Assembly (NCBI GenBank): GCA_000466585.1
Contig: KE993509.1
Coordinates: 137,789-159,425, forward strand
DNA length: 21,637 bases
From: Clostridiales bacterium oral taxon 876 str. F0540
Lineage (GTDB): Bacteria; Bacillota; Clostridia; Clostridiales; Clostridiaceae
Direction of reading: 5' to 3'
Shown: positions 6,296 to 12,577 of the stretch, piece by piece
Numbering within the stretch: position 1 is the stretch's first letter
Layout: each line of letters begins with the position of its first letter
Program-made: the position numbers and the translations under genes
The notes under the pieces: model-generated
What the model saw: the letters and a program-made list of their open reading frames with translations, nothing else
What the model was told of the DNA's origin: nothing
The model's database searches: none

Positions 6296-6526
6296 CTATA
6301 ACCCTAATATTCTATCAATGCTCTCCTGGTCAAAGCCAACAACAATATTTCCGTTAATATCTATTACGGGTACACCTCTTTGACCAGAGTTATTAATCAT
6401 TTCCATAGCTGCCGTTTCATCTCTAGAAACATCCTTTTCAGTAAATGATATATTATTTGACTTTAGGTAATCCTTTACCACTCTGCACCATGGTCAGGTT
6501 GGTGTTGTGTAAACTATAACATTCAT
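6296..6526 (-). CDS. Glutaredoxin-like selenoprotein (UPWC active site, in-frame TGA)
   Basis: Read from ATG 6526, with AGGAGG 8 nt upstream, the frame gives MNVIVYTTPT, then TGA at 6496-6494, then PWCRVVKDYL and on to the stop at 6296: 76 aa. The TGA sits exactly where the first Cys of the glutaredoxin YTTPTCPWC motif belongs, so residue 11 is probably selenocysteine, with Cys14 as partner. The rest is a complete small glutaredoxin of the NrdH/YruB type: FTEKDVSRDETA, GVPVIDINGNIVVGF with its cis-Pro, and a C-terminal helix. A gene caller would start at GTG 6481 and lose the active site. A hairpin after the TGA (6466-6479) fits bacterial SECIS rules. Glutaredoxin-like selenoproteins are known in clostridia (Alkaliphilus oremlandii). 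The selenocysteine genes (selA-D) are not in the window. A nonsense mutation is less likely because the ribosome site, frame and all other residues are intact. Confidence 0.85.
6466..6496 (-). promoter_or_regulatory. UGA codon and candidate bacterial SECIS hairpin
   Basis: After TGA (6496-6494), 14 nt precede the stem GGTAA (6479-6475), apical loop AGGA (6474-6471) and TTACC (6470-6466). The loop begins 20 nt after the UGA (19 nt between) and has a G among its first two bases, which fits the general bacterial SECIS model. The 5-bp stem is short. Confidence 0.6.
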
Positions 6527-6545
6527 TGTTTATTCCTCCTAGATT

Positions 6546-6567
6546 ATATAATTCTCACTAATTATAT
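6546..6567. promoter_or_regulatory. Inverted repeat upstream of the glutaredoxin gene
   Basis: ATATAATT (6546-6553), CTCACT, AATTATAT (6560-6567): a perfect 8-bp inverted repeat. On the - strand TATAAT within it can be the -10, about 35 nt before the ATG, so it may be an operator. No good -35 is seen. Confidence 0.4.
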
Positions 6568-6645
6568 TGTACTAACCACTTTAATTTATACTTACACTGC
6601 TAATAATCTCATTACTTTTATGGTGTTTTCTTTAAACGATTATAC

Positions 6646-6999
6646 TTATGGCTTAATGTATGCATATCCTTCTGACTGCTTTTTAATAAGTTCACTAACA
6701 CCTGAAGAAACTACTGTAACAAAACTTGGAAGCGACTCTTCATCAATTTTATTTCCAACTAATGAATTTCTGCAAGCTATAAAGCGCACTCCTAACTTGT
6801 AAGTTGATGTCATTTTATTTATAGTTTCATTGTATCCATTATTTTCTAGCACATAATCAATAACTGCATAGCCATTAGCAACTATCTCAACAATTACATT
6901 ATCTCTTCCCAAATCTTTAATTAAATTATTTACATTGGCCAATACTGTACTCCATTTTTCAGATTCATTTATATGAAATATAGCCTTATATCTTTCCAT
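6646..6999 (-). CDS. DsrE/DsrF-like sulfur-carrier family protein
   Basis: 117 aa, cytoplasmic, a single DsrE-like fold. MERYKAIFHINESEKW is the first strand and loop. VLANVNNLIKDLG and NVIVEIVANGYAVIDYVL follow, and GVRFIACRNSLV carries a conserved Cys76, the likely sulfur-accepting residue in the ACxNSL motif. DsrE-type proteins bind sulfur on this Cys and hand it on. ATG 6999 has AAAGGAGAGG upstream. It is transcribed divergently from the membrane-anchored rhodanese, with which it shares the 7000-7277 region containing a CsoR/CstR-type box. It is the first of four same-strand small thiol genes. The family is recognised with good confidence, but its partner here is unknown. Confidence 0.85.
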   Translation of the reverse strand: MERYKAIFHINESEKWSTVLANVNNLIKDLGRDNVIVEIVANGYAVIDYVLENNGYNETINKMTSTYKLGVRFIACRNSLVGNKIDEESLPSFVTVVSSGVSELIKKQSEGYAYIKP

Positions 7000-7171
7000 A
7001 GCAACCTCTCCTTTATTTTAATATACTCTTCTTTATTATAATTAAAATGTATATTTATATAATTTTCAAATCAAGACTAGTATTCATCCTACTGTATTTT
7101 TCTAATTATTTTTTATGAATGCAAATAATACAATAAGGAAACTACTAATAATCAATCACCATACTATACCA

Positions 7172-7205
7172 AATCTTAAATTAAGATTATACCCCATAGG
7201 GGTTT
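7172..7205. promoter_or_regulatory. Two abutting palindromes: AATCTTAA repeat and a CsoR/CstR-like box
   Basis: A perfect palindrome AATCTTAA-A-TTAAGATT (7172-7188) directly abuts ATACC-N7-GGTTT (7189-7205), whose core is ACCCC-ATA-GGGGT (7191-7203). The G/C-tract core with AT flanks is typical of CsoR/CstR-family (DUF156) operators. It lies just upstream of, or overlaps, the candidate -35 of the rhodanese gene at 7278. Confidence 0.6.
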
Positions 7206-7277
7206 ACTCTTGGTTTGTTATATGCTACTATTATATTGTAATATATAAATATATCAATAAAATGTAGAGGTGATATT

Positions 7278-7673
7278 TTGCAAAACGTAATATGGTGGTT
7301 ATTAGTCGCTTTCATTATCTTCACAATGCTTAGAAAAAGATTTTTTATGTTTAATAATAAAAATGTGACAAATGTTAATGCTGATGAAGCCTATAAATTA
7401 ATAAATGAAAATAAAAATACGGTTATTCTTGATGTAAGAACTAAAGGTGAATTTGAGTCAGGTCATATACCTAAAGCTAAGAACATACCCATTCAGCTGA
7501 TATCTGCAAGAATTAAAGAGCTAGAAAAATATAAAGATACGCCTATTCTTGTACACTGTGCATCAGGCGGAAGAAGCCCATCTGCAGTGAGAGCACTTGT
7601 AAAAAGTAATTTTACACAAGTTTATCATCTTAACAAAGGTCTTATGTCCTGGAAACATCAGTTGAAAAAATAA
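7278..7673 (+). CDS. Membrane-anchored rhodanese
   Basis: 131 aa. Residues 2-18 (QNVIWWLLVAFIIFTML) form one N-terminal membrane helix, followed by RKRFF, which predicts the domain on the cytoplasmic side. The rhodanese domain runs from about residue 31 to 131, with VILDVRTKGEFESGHIPKAKNIP and the active loop CASGGRS with Cys94. The start is TTG 7278, preceded by AGAGGTG at 6 nt. It transfers sulfane sulfur; the membrane location suggests that it meets sulfur compounds entering the cell or a membrane partner. It is transcribed alone, ends in a strong terminator, and probably uses a promoter at 7203-7237 controlled by the 7189 box. Confidence 0.92.
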   Translation: MQNVIWWLLVAFIIFTMLRKRFFMFNNKNVTNVNADEAYKLINENKNTVILDVRTKGEFESGHIPKAKNIPIQLISARIKELEKYKDTPILVHCASGGRSPSAVRALVKSNFTQVYHLNKGLMSWKHQLKK

Positions 7674-7686
7674 CTTAGAAGTAAAG

Positions 7687-7731
7687 AAACTACAACAATG
7701 ATGACCTATAATTTCATTGTTGTAGTTTTTT
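7687..7731 (+). terminator. Strong terminator of the membrane rhodanese gene
   Basis: AAACTACAACAATGA (7687-7701) pairs perfectly over 15 bp with 7714-7728 and is followed by a T-run, 14 nt after the stop. Confidence 0.93.
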
Positions 7732-7820
7732 ATTTTGATATTGCCCAAAATTAGTACTTTATGACTAACTTCTATCTAATTTCATTTACAAATCCAAAAC
7801 CTTGGATCTTATCCTAAACT

Positions 7821-8015
7821 TCATCCACCTTGACTATTACAGGTATTTTCTCTATATTTGCGATGATGTGTTTTTCTCTTGCCATTGCCATTATTAAGAA
7901 AATTAAAGCCTATATTTTTCTCAGATCCTAAAACTAAAAACAGAATAAGTATACCTAGTATAATATCCTTAGATTTACTATCTGCTCCATCTATAATTCC
8001 ATTTAAAAAATCCAT
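7821..8015 (-). CDS. Small membrane protein of unknown function (64 aa)
   Basis: A longer frame starts upstream, but ATG 8015 has GGAGGAG 6 nt before it and gives MDFLNGIIDGADSKSKDIILGILILFLVLGSEK..., a far more likely product. One hydrophobic helix (about residues 19-31) follows an acidic amphipathic start. The tail is basic and polar (NGNGKRKTHHRKYRENTCNSQGG), with His-His and one Cys. The layout, a short acidic head and a central ILFLVLG helix, resembles small proteins of unknown role common in clostridia. Function not recognised. Confidence 0.65.
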   Translation of the reverse strand: MDFLNGIIDGADSKSKDIILGILILFLVLGSEKNIGFNFLNNGNGKRKTHHRKYRENTCNSQGG

Positions 8016-8209
8016 TTTTTCTCCTCCAATTTTTAATATTTTAAACACTATATTTATATATTGTAATATTATAATATAAATATTACTCTGCAACTGTGCA
8101 TAAATAATTTCAAAAGTGAAAGTATTTATAAAATATAACATCAGATCAAATTTTATATTTTAAATATAATATTCTTTATAAGTCTTAAATTTGTTAGTAG
8201 TAAATACAT
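8016..8209. other. Non-coding AT-rich stretch upstream of the small membrane protein gene
   Basis: It holds the ribosome site of the 64-aa gene and probably its promoter. No other gene, repeat or structured element is supported. Confidence 0.5.
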
Positions 8210-8411
8210 ATGGATATGGATAATATTAGTGAAAAATTAAACCTTTTTGATAGATACTGTAGTTCCAAAAGGGGTAGAACATCTTCCGATAGCCGAAGAA
8301 GAAGCCCCTGTAATATTTATCGAGCCTAAATCAACTTTGAACACCGGTAATGTTCATAATGAAAGAACCGTTGAAAACTTAGAAAGAAATATAATTTTAT
8401 TTTCTTCATAA
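8210..8411 (+). pseudogene. Cupin-domain gene remnant with an internal deletion
   Basis: The start frame from ATG 8210 reads MDMDNISEKLNLFDRY, matching the first residues of small cupin proteins. It then jumps, one frame off, at about 8258 into VVPKGVEHLPIAEEEAPVIF and on through IEPKSTLNTGNVHNERTVENLER (8259-8390), the standard C-terminal part of the same family, ending at TAA 8411. The middle cupin strands with the metal-binding His/Glu motif are missing, roughly 50-60 codons by comparison with the intact family. There is no clear ribosome site. The homology is recognised from memory, so the exact deletion size is an estimate. Confidence 0.75.
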
Positions 8412-8483
8412 TTGCTCCACAATCACTCATTATAATTAATCACATAGAAGTAAATTTCACTATGAAAAAGGAGGATTTTAATT

Positions 8484-8747
8484 ATGTTTTGTGGTGGTTT
8501 TGGAGGTTTCAGAGGATACGGCTTTGGGCCGTCAGGTTCCATAGGCTATGGATGGATGTTCTTGGCAATGGGCTTTAGATTGTTAATATTTATCGGACTG
8601 ATAGTTCTTGCTTTTAAACTATTTAAAAATTATTCTAATAAAAAATCTAATGACAGCCTGAGAATAATTGACGAAAAATTCGCTAGAGGAGAAATGAGTG
8701 AAGAAGAATATTTGAGAAGGAAAACTATTCTTTCACAAAAAAACTAG
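8484..8747 (+). CDS. SHOCT-domain small membrane protein
   Basis: 87 aa, with AAAGGAGG 8 nt before ATG 8484. The N-terminus is Gly/Phe-rich (MFCGGFGGFRGYGFGPSGSIGYGW). One membrane helix (residues about 25-47, MFLAMGFRLLIFIGLIVLAFKLF) follows. The C-terminus, about 55-87, is a SHOCT motif (LRIIDEKFARGEMSEEEYLRRKTIL). Such proteins are often found beside metal or stress two-component systems; the molecular role is unknown. Its own terminator separates it from the response regulator gene, which starts 77 bp later. Confidence 0.85.
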   Translation: MFCGGFGGFRGYGFGPSGSIGYGWMFLAMGFRLLIFIGLIVLAFKLFKNYSNKKSNDSLRIIDEKFARGEMSEEEYLRRKTILSQKN

Positions 8748-8770
8748 AGAGCAAGCTCCCTAGTTTTTTT
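8738..8770 (+). terminator. Terminator of the SHOCT gene
   Basis: AAACTAG-a-GAG, loop CAAG, CTC-c-CTAGTTT (stem 8741-8766) followed by T's; the stem overlaps the stop codon. Confidence 0.8.
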
Positions 8771-8824
8771 AATATATATAAATTATAATATAATCGCAAT
8801 TATAAAGGTTTTGAGGTGATATAC

Positions 8825-9544
8825 ATGAATAATGTATTTAAAATATTAGTTGTAGATGATGAGCAGAACATAGTTGACGTAGTTAAAGCTTATCTTGAAA
8901 AAGAAGGTTTTGAAGTAATTACAGCTATGGATGGCAATACTGCACTTAAAATATTTAGTAAAGAGACTATACATCTTATAGTTCTAGATTTAATGCTTCC
9001 GAAGGTCACTGGCGAAGAAGTATGCCGCAAAATTAGAGCTGTCTCAAGCTTACCAATCATTATGCTTACTGCAAAAGTAGACGAAGATAATAAAATAGAA
9101 GGAATATCTATAGGTGCAGATGACTATTTAACTAAACCCTTCAGTGTTCGAGAGCTTGTAGTAAGGGTTAGAGCCTTGCTTAGAAGATCTTATAGAGATA
9201 TTACCCCTATGGCTGATATTTTAAGCTTTAATAATGGAGATTTGGAGATAGATATTAATAAAATGATCGTTAAAAAACAAGGTACGCCCGTAAGTTTGAC
9301 AACTAATGAATTTAAAGTTTTAACGATACTCTTAACTAATCCAGGTCAAGTATTTTCACGGGAACAATTGGTAGATAAAGCTTTTGGAATAGATTATGAA
9401 GGCTTTGATCGAACAGTTGACACATATATAAAAAATATCCGCCAAAAAATAGAAGATAATCCTAAGGAACAAAGATATATAATAACCGTCTATGGAATGG
9501 GTTATAAATTCATGTCAGGTTTATCTGAAATTCAAAGCCTATAA
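8825..9544 (+). CDS. OmpR/PhoB-family response regulator
   Basis: 239 aa. The receiver domain (about 5-120) has the acidic pair Asp11/Asp12, phospho-acceptor Asp55 (VLDLMLP), Thr of IIMLTAK and Lys of YLTKPFS. A winged-helix DNA-binding domain (about 140-232) has LTTNEFKVLTILLTNPGQVFSREQL, the recognition helix TVDTYIKNIRQKI, and the wing ending in VYGMGYKF. The start is ATG 8825, because the upstream GTG 8816 is itself part of the AGGTG ribosome site. It pairs with the histidine kinase that begins 98 bp later. The gap is unusual, with a second ribosome site, a 12-codon ORF and a repeated leader module. Targets are unknown; copper-related genes nearby and the Met-rich kinase loop make metal stress a reasonable guess. 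Confidence 0.95.
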   Translation: MNNVFKILVVDDEQNIVDVVKAYLEKEGFEVITAMDGNTALKIFSKETIHLIVLDLMLPKVTGEEVCRKIRAVSSLPIIMLTAKVDEDNKIEGISIGADDYLTKPFSVRELVVRVRALLRRSYRDITPMADILSFNNGDLEIDINKMIVKKQGTPVSLTTNEFKVLTILLTNPGQVFSREQLVDKAFGIDYEGFDRTVDTYIKNIRQKIEDNPKEQRYIITVYGMGYKFMSGLSEIQSL

Positions 9545-9562
9545 AGGAGGTTAAAGACCTAA

Positions 9563-9601
9563 ATGGGCTTTAACGAGCAATTAGCGAACGGAAGTGAGTA
9601 A
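9563..9601 (+). CDS. Possible 12-residue leader peptide ORF
   Basis: ATG 9563 to TAA 9601 reads MGFNEQLANGSE, with AAAGGAGG 12 nt upstream (longer than usual). Its codons cover the 5' halves of both long pairings in the leader, so a ribosome here would open them. This could be a regulatory uORF or chance; the sequence alone does not decide. Confidence 0.3.
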   Translation: MGFNEQLANGSE

Positions 9602-9605
9602 TCTT

Positions 9606-9639
9606 TAATTGTTCAGTGCTTCCGACTAAAAGGAGGAAA
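9606..9639 (+). repeat. 34-nt leader module, copy 1 (before the kinase gene)
   Basis: Matches 33 of 34 nt the inverse of 21604-21637; the one change is T versus C at the seventh base. It contains AGTGCTTCCGACTAAAAGG and the AGGAGG ribosome site. The match breaks off just before the start codon. Confidence 0.9.
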
Positions 9640-9641
9640 AA

Positions 9642-11048
9642 ATGAAATTATCTTTGATGAAAAAGTTATCCCTAGGCTTTCTTTCTGCAGTTTTAGGTTC
9701 CATTATTTTAGCAAGCTTTATATCAAATTACACTGTAGGAAAAGAGTTCAAAAAATATTTAGTTGATGAACATAAAACAAAAGTAGATAATGCCATAAAA
9801 ATTATTAATGATTTATATAGTACTGAACAAAATCCTTCAAGTGCAAGTACTCAAGAAATTCAAAGATATGCTCAGCTTCAAGAATTATATATAGAAGTAC
9901 ATGATTTAAACAACAACATCTTATATTCCTCTGGAAATTCTTATTTGCAGCACAGCAGTATGATGGGTAACATGATGGGTGGTATGATGAATGGCTTTTC
10001 CGGAATGAATATAGGAGAATATACTGAAAACAAATATCCTTTAGTTGCTAATAATAAAAATATAGGAACTATAGTAATAGGCTACTTTGGAACCTCTTAT
10101 TTATCTTCTGCTTCAGTTACTTTTTTAAGAACTCTCAATCACTCTTTTATGTTATCAGCTATTGCAGCGTTATTTTTTGGATTTATTATTAGCGTCATTA
10201 TCTCAAGACAGCTTTCAAGACCCCTTGTTAAAATAACTGAGACGGCAAACAAGATGAGAACTGGAGATTTAGAAGTACGAGCAAATATAAACACCTCCAC
10301 AAAAGAGATAGATGAGCTTTCTAATTCTATTAATTACTTAGCAGAAACCTTAAATAATCAAGAGATGCTTAGGAAAAGATTGACTTCTGATATGGCGCAT
10401 GAGCTCAGAACTCCACTAACTACATTAAAAACACATGTAGAAGCATTTATGGACGGCGTTTGGGAGCCTACCAACGAACGATTTGAAACTTTTTATGAAG
10501 AGATTGAACGGCTGACAAAGATGGTTGATAACCTTCGCAACCTGGCAAAGCTGGAACAGAGTAATCTTAACTTAACCAAAAGCACCATCAATTTATCAGA
10601 CGAATTAGAAAAGATTATCGACACATTTAAGCCGCTTTACATTAAGAAAAACTATGAATTATCCAGCAGCATAGCACCGGGAATAATAGCAATAATAGAT
10701 AAAGATAAGTTCAAGCAAATTATGAATAACCTAATTTCAAATTCTTATAAGTATCTCAAACCTAATGGAAAAGTTCATGTATTACTGCAAAAGGAAAAAC
10801 AAAATATTATAATTAAAGTGATTGATAATGGTATAGGAATACCTGAGAAAGATTTGCCTTATATTTTTGAACGTTTTTATCGTACTGATTTATCTCGTAA
10901 TAAAAATACAGGTGGTTCTGGTATTGGTCTTACTATAACAAAAGCTTTTGTTGAGGCCCATGGAGGAAAAATATATGTAGAAAGTAAAGTTGATGAAGGA
11001 ACCACTTTTATCGTGTCATTTCTAAATAATGTTACCTATAACAAATAA
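9642..11048 (+). CDS. Sensor histidine kinase with a Met-rich extracytoplasmic loop
   Basis: 468 aa. TM1 spans about 9-30, the outer sensor region about 31-165, and TM2 about 168-188. HAMP follows, then HisKA with His253 (SDMAHELRTPLTTL) and HATPase_c with the N box (MNNLISNSYKYL), G1 (DNGIGIP), F box and G2 (GGSGIGLT). The outer loop has a cluster at residues 104-122, HSSMMGNMMGGMMNGFSGM, with seven Met and one His. Such Met-rich runs bind Cu(I)/Ag(I) in known copper proteins, so copper or silver sensing is a reasonable inference. ATG 9642 has AGGAGG 5 nt upstream, inside the repeated leader module. It is the cognate partner of the response regulator just before it. Confidence 0.95.
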   Translation: MKLSLMKKLSLGFLSAVLGSIILASFISNYTVGKEFKKYLVDEHKTKVDNAIKIINDLYSTEQNPSSASTQEIQRYAQLQELYIEVHDLNNNILYSSGNSYLQHSSMMGNMMGGMMNGFSGMNIGEYTENKYPLVANNKNIGTIVIGYFGTSYLSSASVTFLRTLNHSFMLSAIAALFFGFIISVIISRQLSRPLVKITETANKMRTGDLEVRANINTSTKEIDELSNSINYLAETLNNQEMLRKRLTSDMAHELRTPLTTLKTHVEAFMDGVWEPTNERFETFYEEIERLTKMVDNLRNLAKLEQSNLNLTKSTINLSDELEKIIDTFKPLYIKKNYELSSSIAPGIIAIIDKDKFKQIMNNLISNSYKYLKPNGKVHVLLQKEKQNIIIKVIDNGIGIPEKDLPYIFERFYRTDLSRNKNTGGSGIGLTITKAFVEAHGGKIYVESKVDEGTTFIVSFLNNVTYNK

Positions 11049-11079
11049 GAACTAGTCCGGCTTATACTAGTTCTTATTT
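11043..11079. terminator. Hairpin between the kinase gene and the convergent polymerase gene
   Basis: AAATAAGAACTAGT (11043-11056) pairs perfectly over 14 bp with ACTAGTTCTTATTT (11066-11079), loop CCGGCTTAT. The tail is only TTATTT on the + strand, so termination may be partial. It overlaps the kinase stop codon. Confidence 0.7.
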
Positions 11080-11119
11080 CACATAAGTTATATTTGTTAT
11101 TTTTTATACTGTTCATTAT

Positions 11120-12370
11120 TTATAAAATCGAACTCATAATTTGATAGTCTTCTTCTCCTACTCCTCCACACATGCATCTTAAACCTGAATTTACAAAGCA
11201 AGACCTGTAAACTGCATCCCTGCCGTATTTTAGCCTTATATCGTCAATTGCTTTATTTATTCTTCTGTCTTTATCATAATCAAAGGTATCTAATAGGGAA
11301 TATTGGTAATAGTCATTATTACAAAGATCTGTGACATGAACTCCAAGGTGTCTTAAGGGCAATCCTCTCCATGCATCATCAAACAAATAAGTGCACATTT
11401 CGTATATTTTTCTTGTAGAATCTGTTGGCGAATCCAGCTTCTTTTGTCTTGAGTAAAACCCCATATCTGTACCTCTAAGGGAAATACTTATTACTTTACA
11501 GCAATTTTTAGAATCCCTAAGCCTCATTCCAACAGTTTCACATAAAGATAATAATACTTTATAAGCTGTCTCCTTATCCTCCACATTAAAAGCTGTAGTA
11601 GTTGAATTCCCCATACCTTTCATCTCTATATAATTACTTTTTCTAACTTCTGAATTATCAATTCCATTGGCATAGTTCCATATAAGCACACCATGACTTT
11701 TCAAGCCTTTCTTTAAAGCATTTATATCGTAGTTTGCTAAATCTCCGATAGTAAATATATTTAAATTATGTAATTTAGGTACTGTGGCTCTTCCAACCAT
11801 AAATAGGTCCTCTACAGGAAGTACCCACATTTTTTCCTTTATCTCATTAGGAAATAAAGTATGTATCCTATCAGGCTTTTTTAAATCTGAAGCAACCTTT
11901 GCTAACAATTTATTATTTGAAATACCTATGTTTACAGTGAAGCCCAGTTCTTTCTTTATCCTCTCTTTTATTGTTTCAGCTAAAACCATATAATCCGGAT
12001 ATAAATTTTCCATATTAGAAAAGTCTAAAAAGCTCTCATCTACAGAAAATCTTTGAATGTTGGGTGTGTACTCCTGAAGTATATTGTTCAGTGCATTGCT
12101 GCACTGCATATATAGCCAGTACCTAGGAGGTACTATCATAATGTCAGGACACTTTATTCTTGCATTATAAAGAGTCTCGCCTGTTTGAATTTTATATTTT
12201 TTTGCCGGTATTGATTTTGCCAGGACTATGCCATGCCTGCTTTCTTCATCTCCCCCAACTATAGAAGGTATTTCTCTTAAATCAATTTTTTCACCCTGCT
12301 GCAGCCTATAGGCAGCTTCCCAAGATAAATACGCACTATTGACATCAATATGAAATATTAATCTACCCAT
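11120..12370 (-). CDS. dinB: Y-family DNA polymerase (DNA polymerase IV, DinB/UmuC type)
   Basis: 416 aa, an error-prone translesion polymerase. Metal-binding acids are visible: Asp9 (FHIDVNSAYLSW) and Asp111/Glu112 (FSVDESFLD). The fingers motif GIVLAKSIPAKKYKI and the helix-hairpin-helix region (GRATVPKLHNLNIFTIGDLANYD) follow, then the little-finger domain. The NSAYLSW and SVDESFLD forms resemble the Gram-positive UvrX/YqjW-like branch as much as classical DinB (SIDEAYLD). The C-terminus has a short RCMCGG motif and no clear beta-clamp peptide. ATG 12370 has a weak AGGGATG site. A LexA-type box sits at its promoter, so it is probably SOS-induced. It is a single-gene unit. Confidence 0.92.
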   Translation of the reverse strand: MGRLIFHIDVNSAYLSWEAAYRLQQGEKIDLREIPSIVGGDEESRHGIVLAKSIPAKKYKIQTGETLYNARIKCPDIMIVPPRYWLYMQCSNALNNILQEYTPNIQRFSVDESFLDFSNMENLYPDYMVLAETIKERIKKELGFTVNIGISNNKLLAKVASDLKKPDRIHTLFPNEIKEKMWVLPVEDLFMVGRATVPKLHNLNIFTIGDLANYDINALKKGLKSHGVLIWNYANGIDNSEVRKSNYIEMKGMGNSTTTAFNVEDKETAYKVLLSLCETVGMRLRDSKNCCKVISISLRGTDMGFYSRQKKLDSPTDSTRKIYEMCTYLFDDAWRGLPLRHLGVHVTDLCNNDYYQYSLLDTFDYDKDRRINKAIDDIRLKYGRDAVYRSCFVNSGLRCMCGGVGEEDYQIMSSIL

Positions 12371-12409
12371 AAAACATCATCCCTAAAAAAGAATTATTTT
12401 TTCCATCTA

Positions 12410-12421
12410 GAACATCAGTTC
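12410..12421. promoter_or_regulatory. LexA (SOS/DinR) box in the polymerase promoter
   Basis: GAACATCAGTTC is a perfect palindrome of the form GAAC-N4-GTTC used by Gram-positive LexA. It lies 6 nt downstream of a - strand TATAAT (12433-12428), overlapping the expected start point; the gene begins 40 nt further on. Confidence 0.8.
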
Positions 12422-12521
12422 GTATATATTATATCCCCTATTCTTTATTTTTAGAAGTAATTTTTTTAAATTTTTGTGATTAATTTAGAAAGATACTGCT
12501 TATAAGGTTTAGCCATATACT

Positions 12522-12556
12522 AAAAAAGCGATACCTATTAAGATATCACTTTTTTT
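12522..12556 (-). terminator. Terminator of the activase operon
   Basis: On the - strand AAAAAAG-T-GATA pairs with TATC-G-CTTTTTT (one mismatch) around a 10-nt loop, 21 nt past the activase stop. Confidence 0.85.
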
Positions 12557-12577
12557 AGACGCCTAGGATATTAATTT

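Larger units (their letters stand above)
9543..9641 (+). promoter_or_regulatory. Structured leader between response regulator and kinase genes (pseudoknot-like)
   Basis: The elements in order are: AAAGGAGG (9543-9550); a hairpin AAAG-a-CC/GG-g-CTTT (9553-9571); GAGCAATTA (9575-9583), which pairs with TAATTGTTC (9606-9614, one G-U); CGGAAG (9589-9594), which pairs with CTTCCG (9619-9624); then AGGAGG for the kinase. The two long pairings interleave (1-2-1'-2'), the layout of an H-type pseudoknot. The 3' half recurs nearly identically before copA at the window end. The role is not known; a structured translational or attenuation element is possible. Confidence 0.5.

Noticed and set aside
6296..6481. 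Reading the glutaredoxin as a 61-aa protein from GTG 6481.
   Set aside because: This start lacks a ribosome site and removes the first strand and active site, while the ATG 6526 start has AGGAGG and a complete glutaredoxin fold except for the TGA.
6620..6802. 60-codon open frame on the + strand.
   Set aside because: It lies antisense within the DsrE-like gene, with no ribosome site and no family resemblance.
8210..8329. Intact 39-aa protein from ATG 8210.
   Set aside because: After codon 16 the frame departs from the cupin family, while the matching frame continues one base off; a pseudogene explains both parts.
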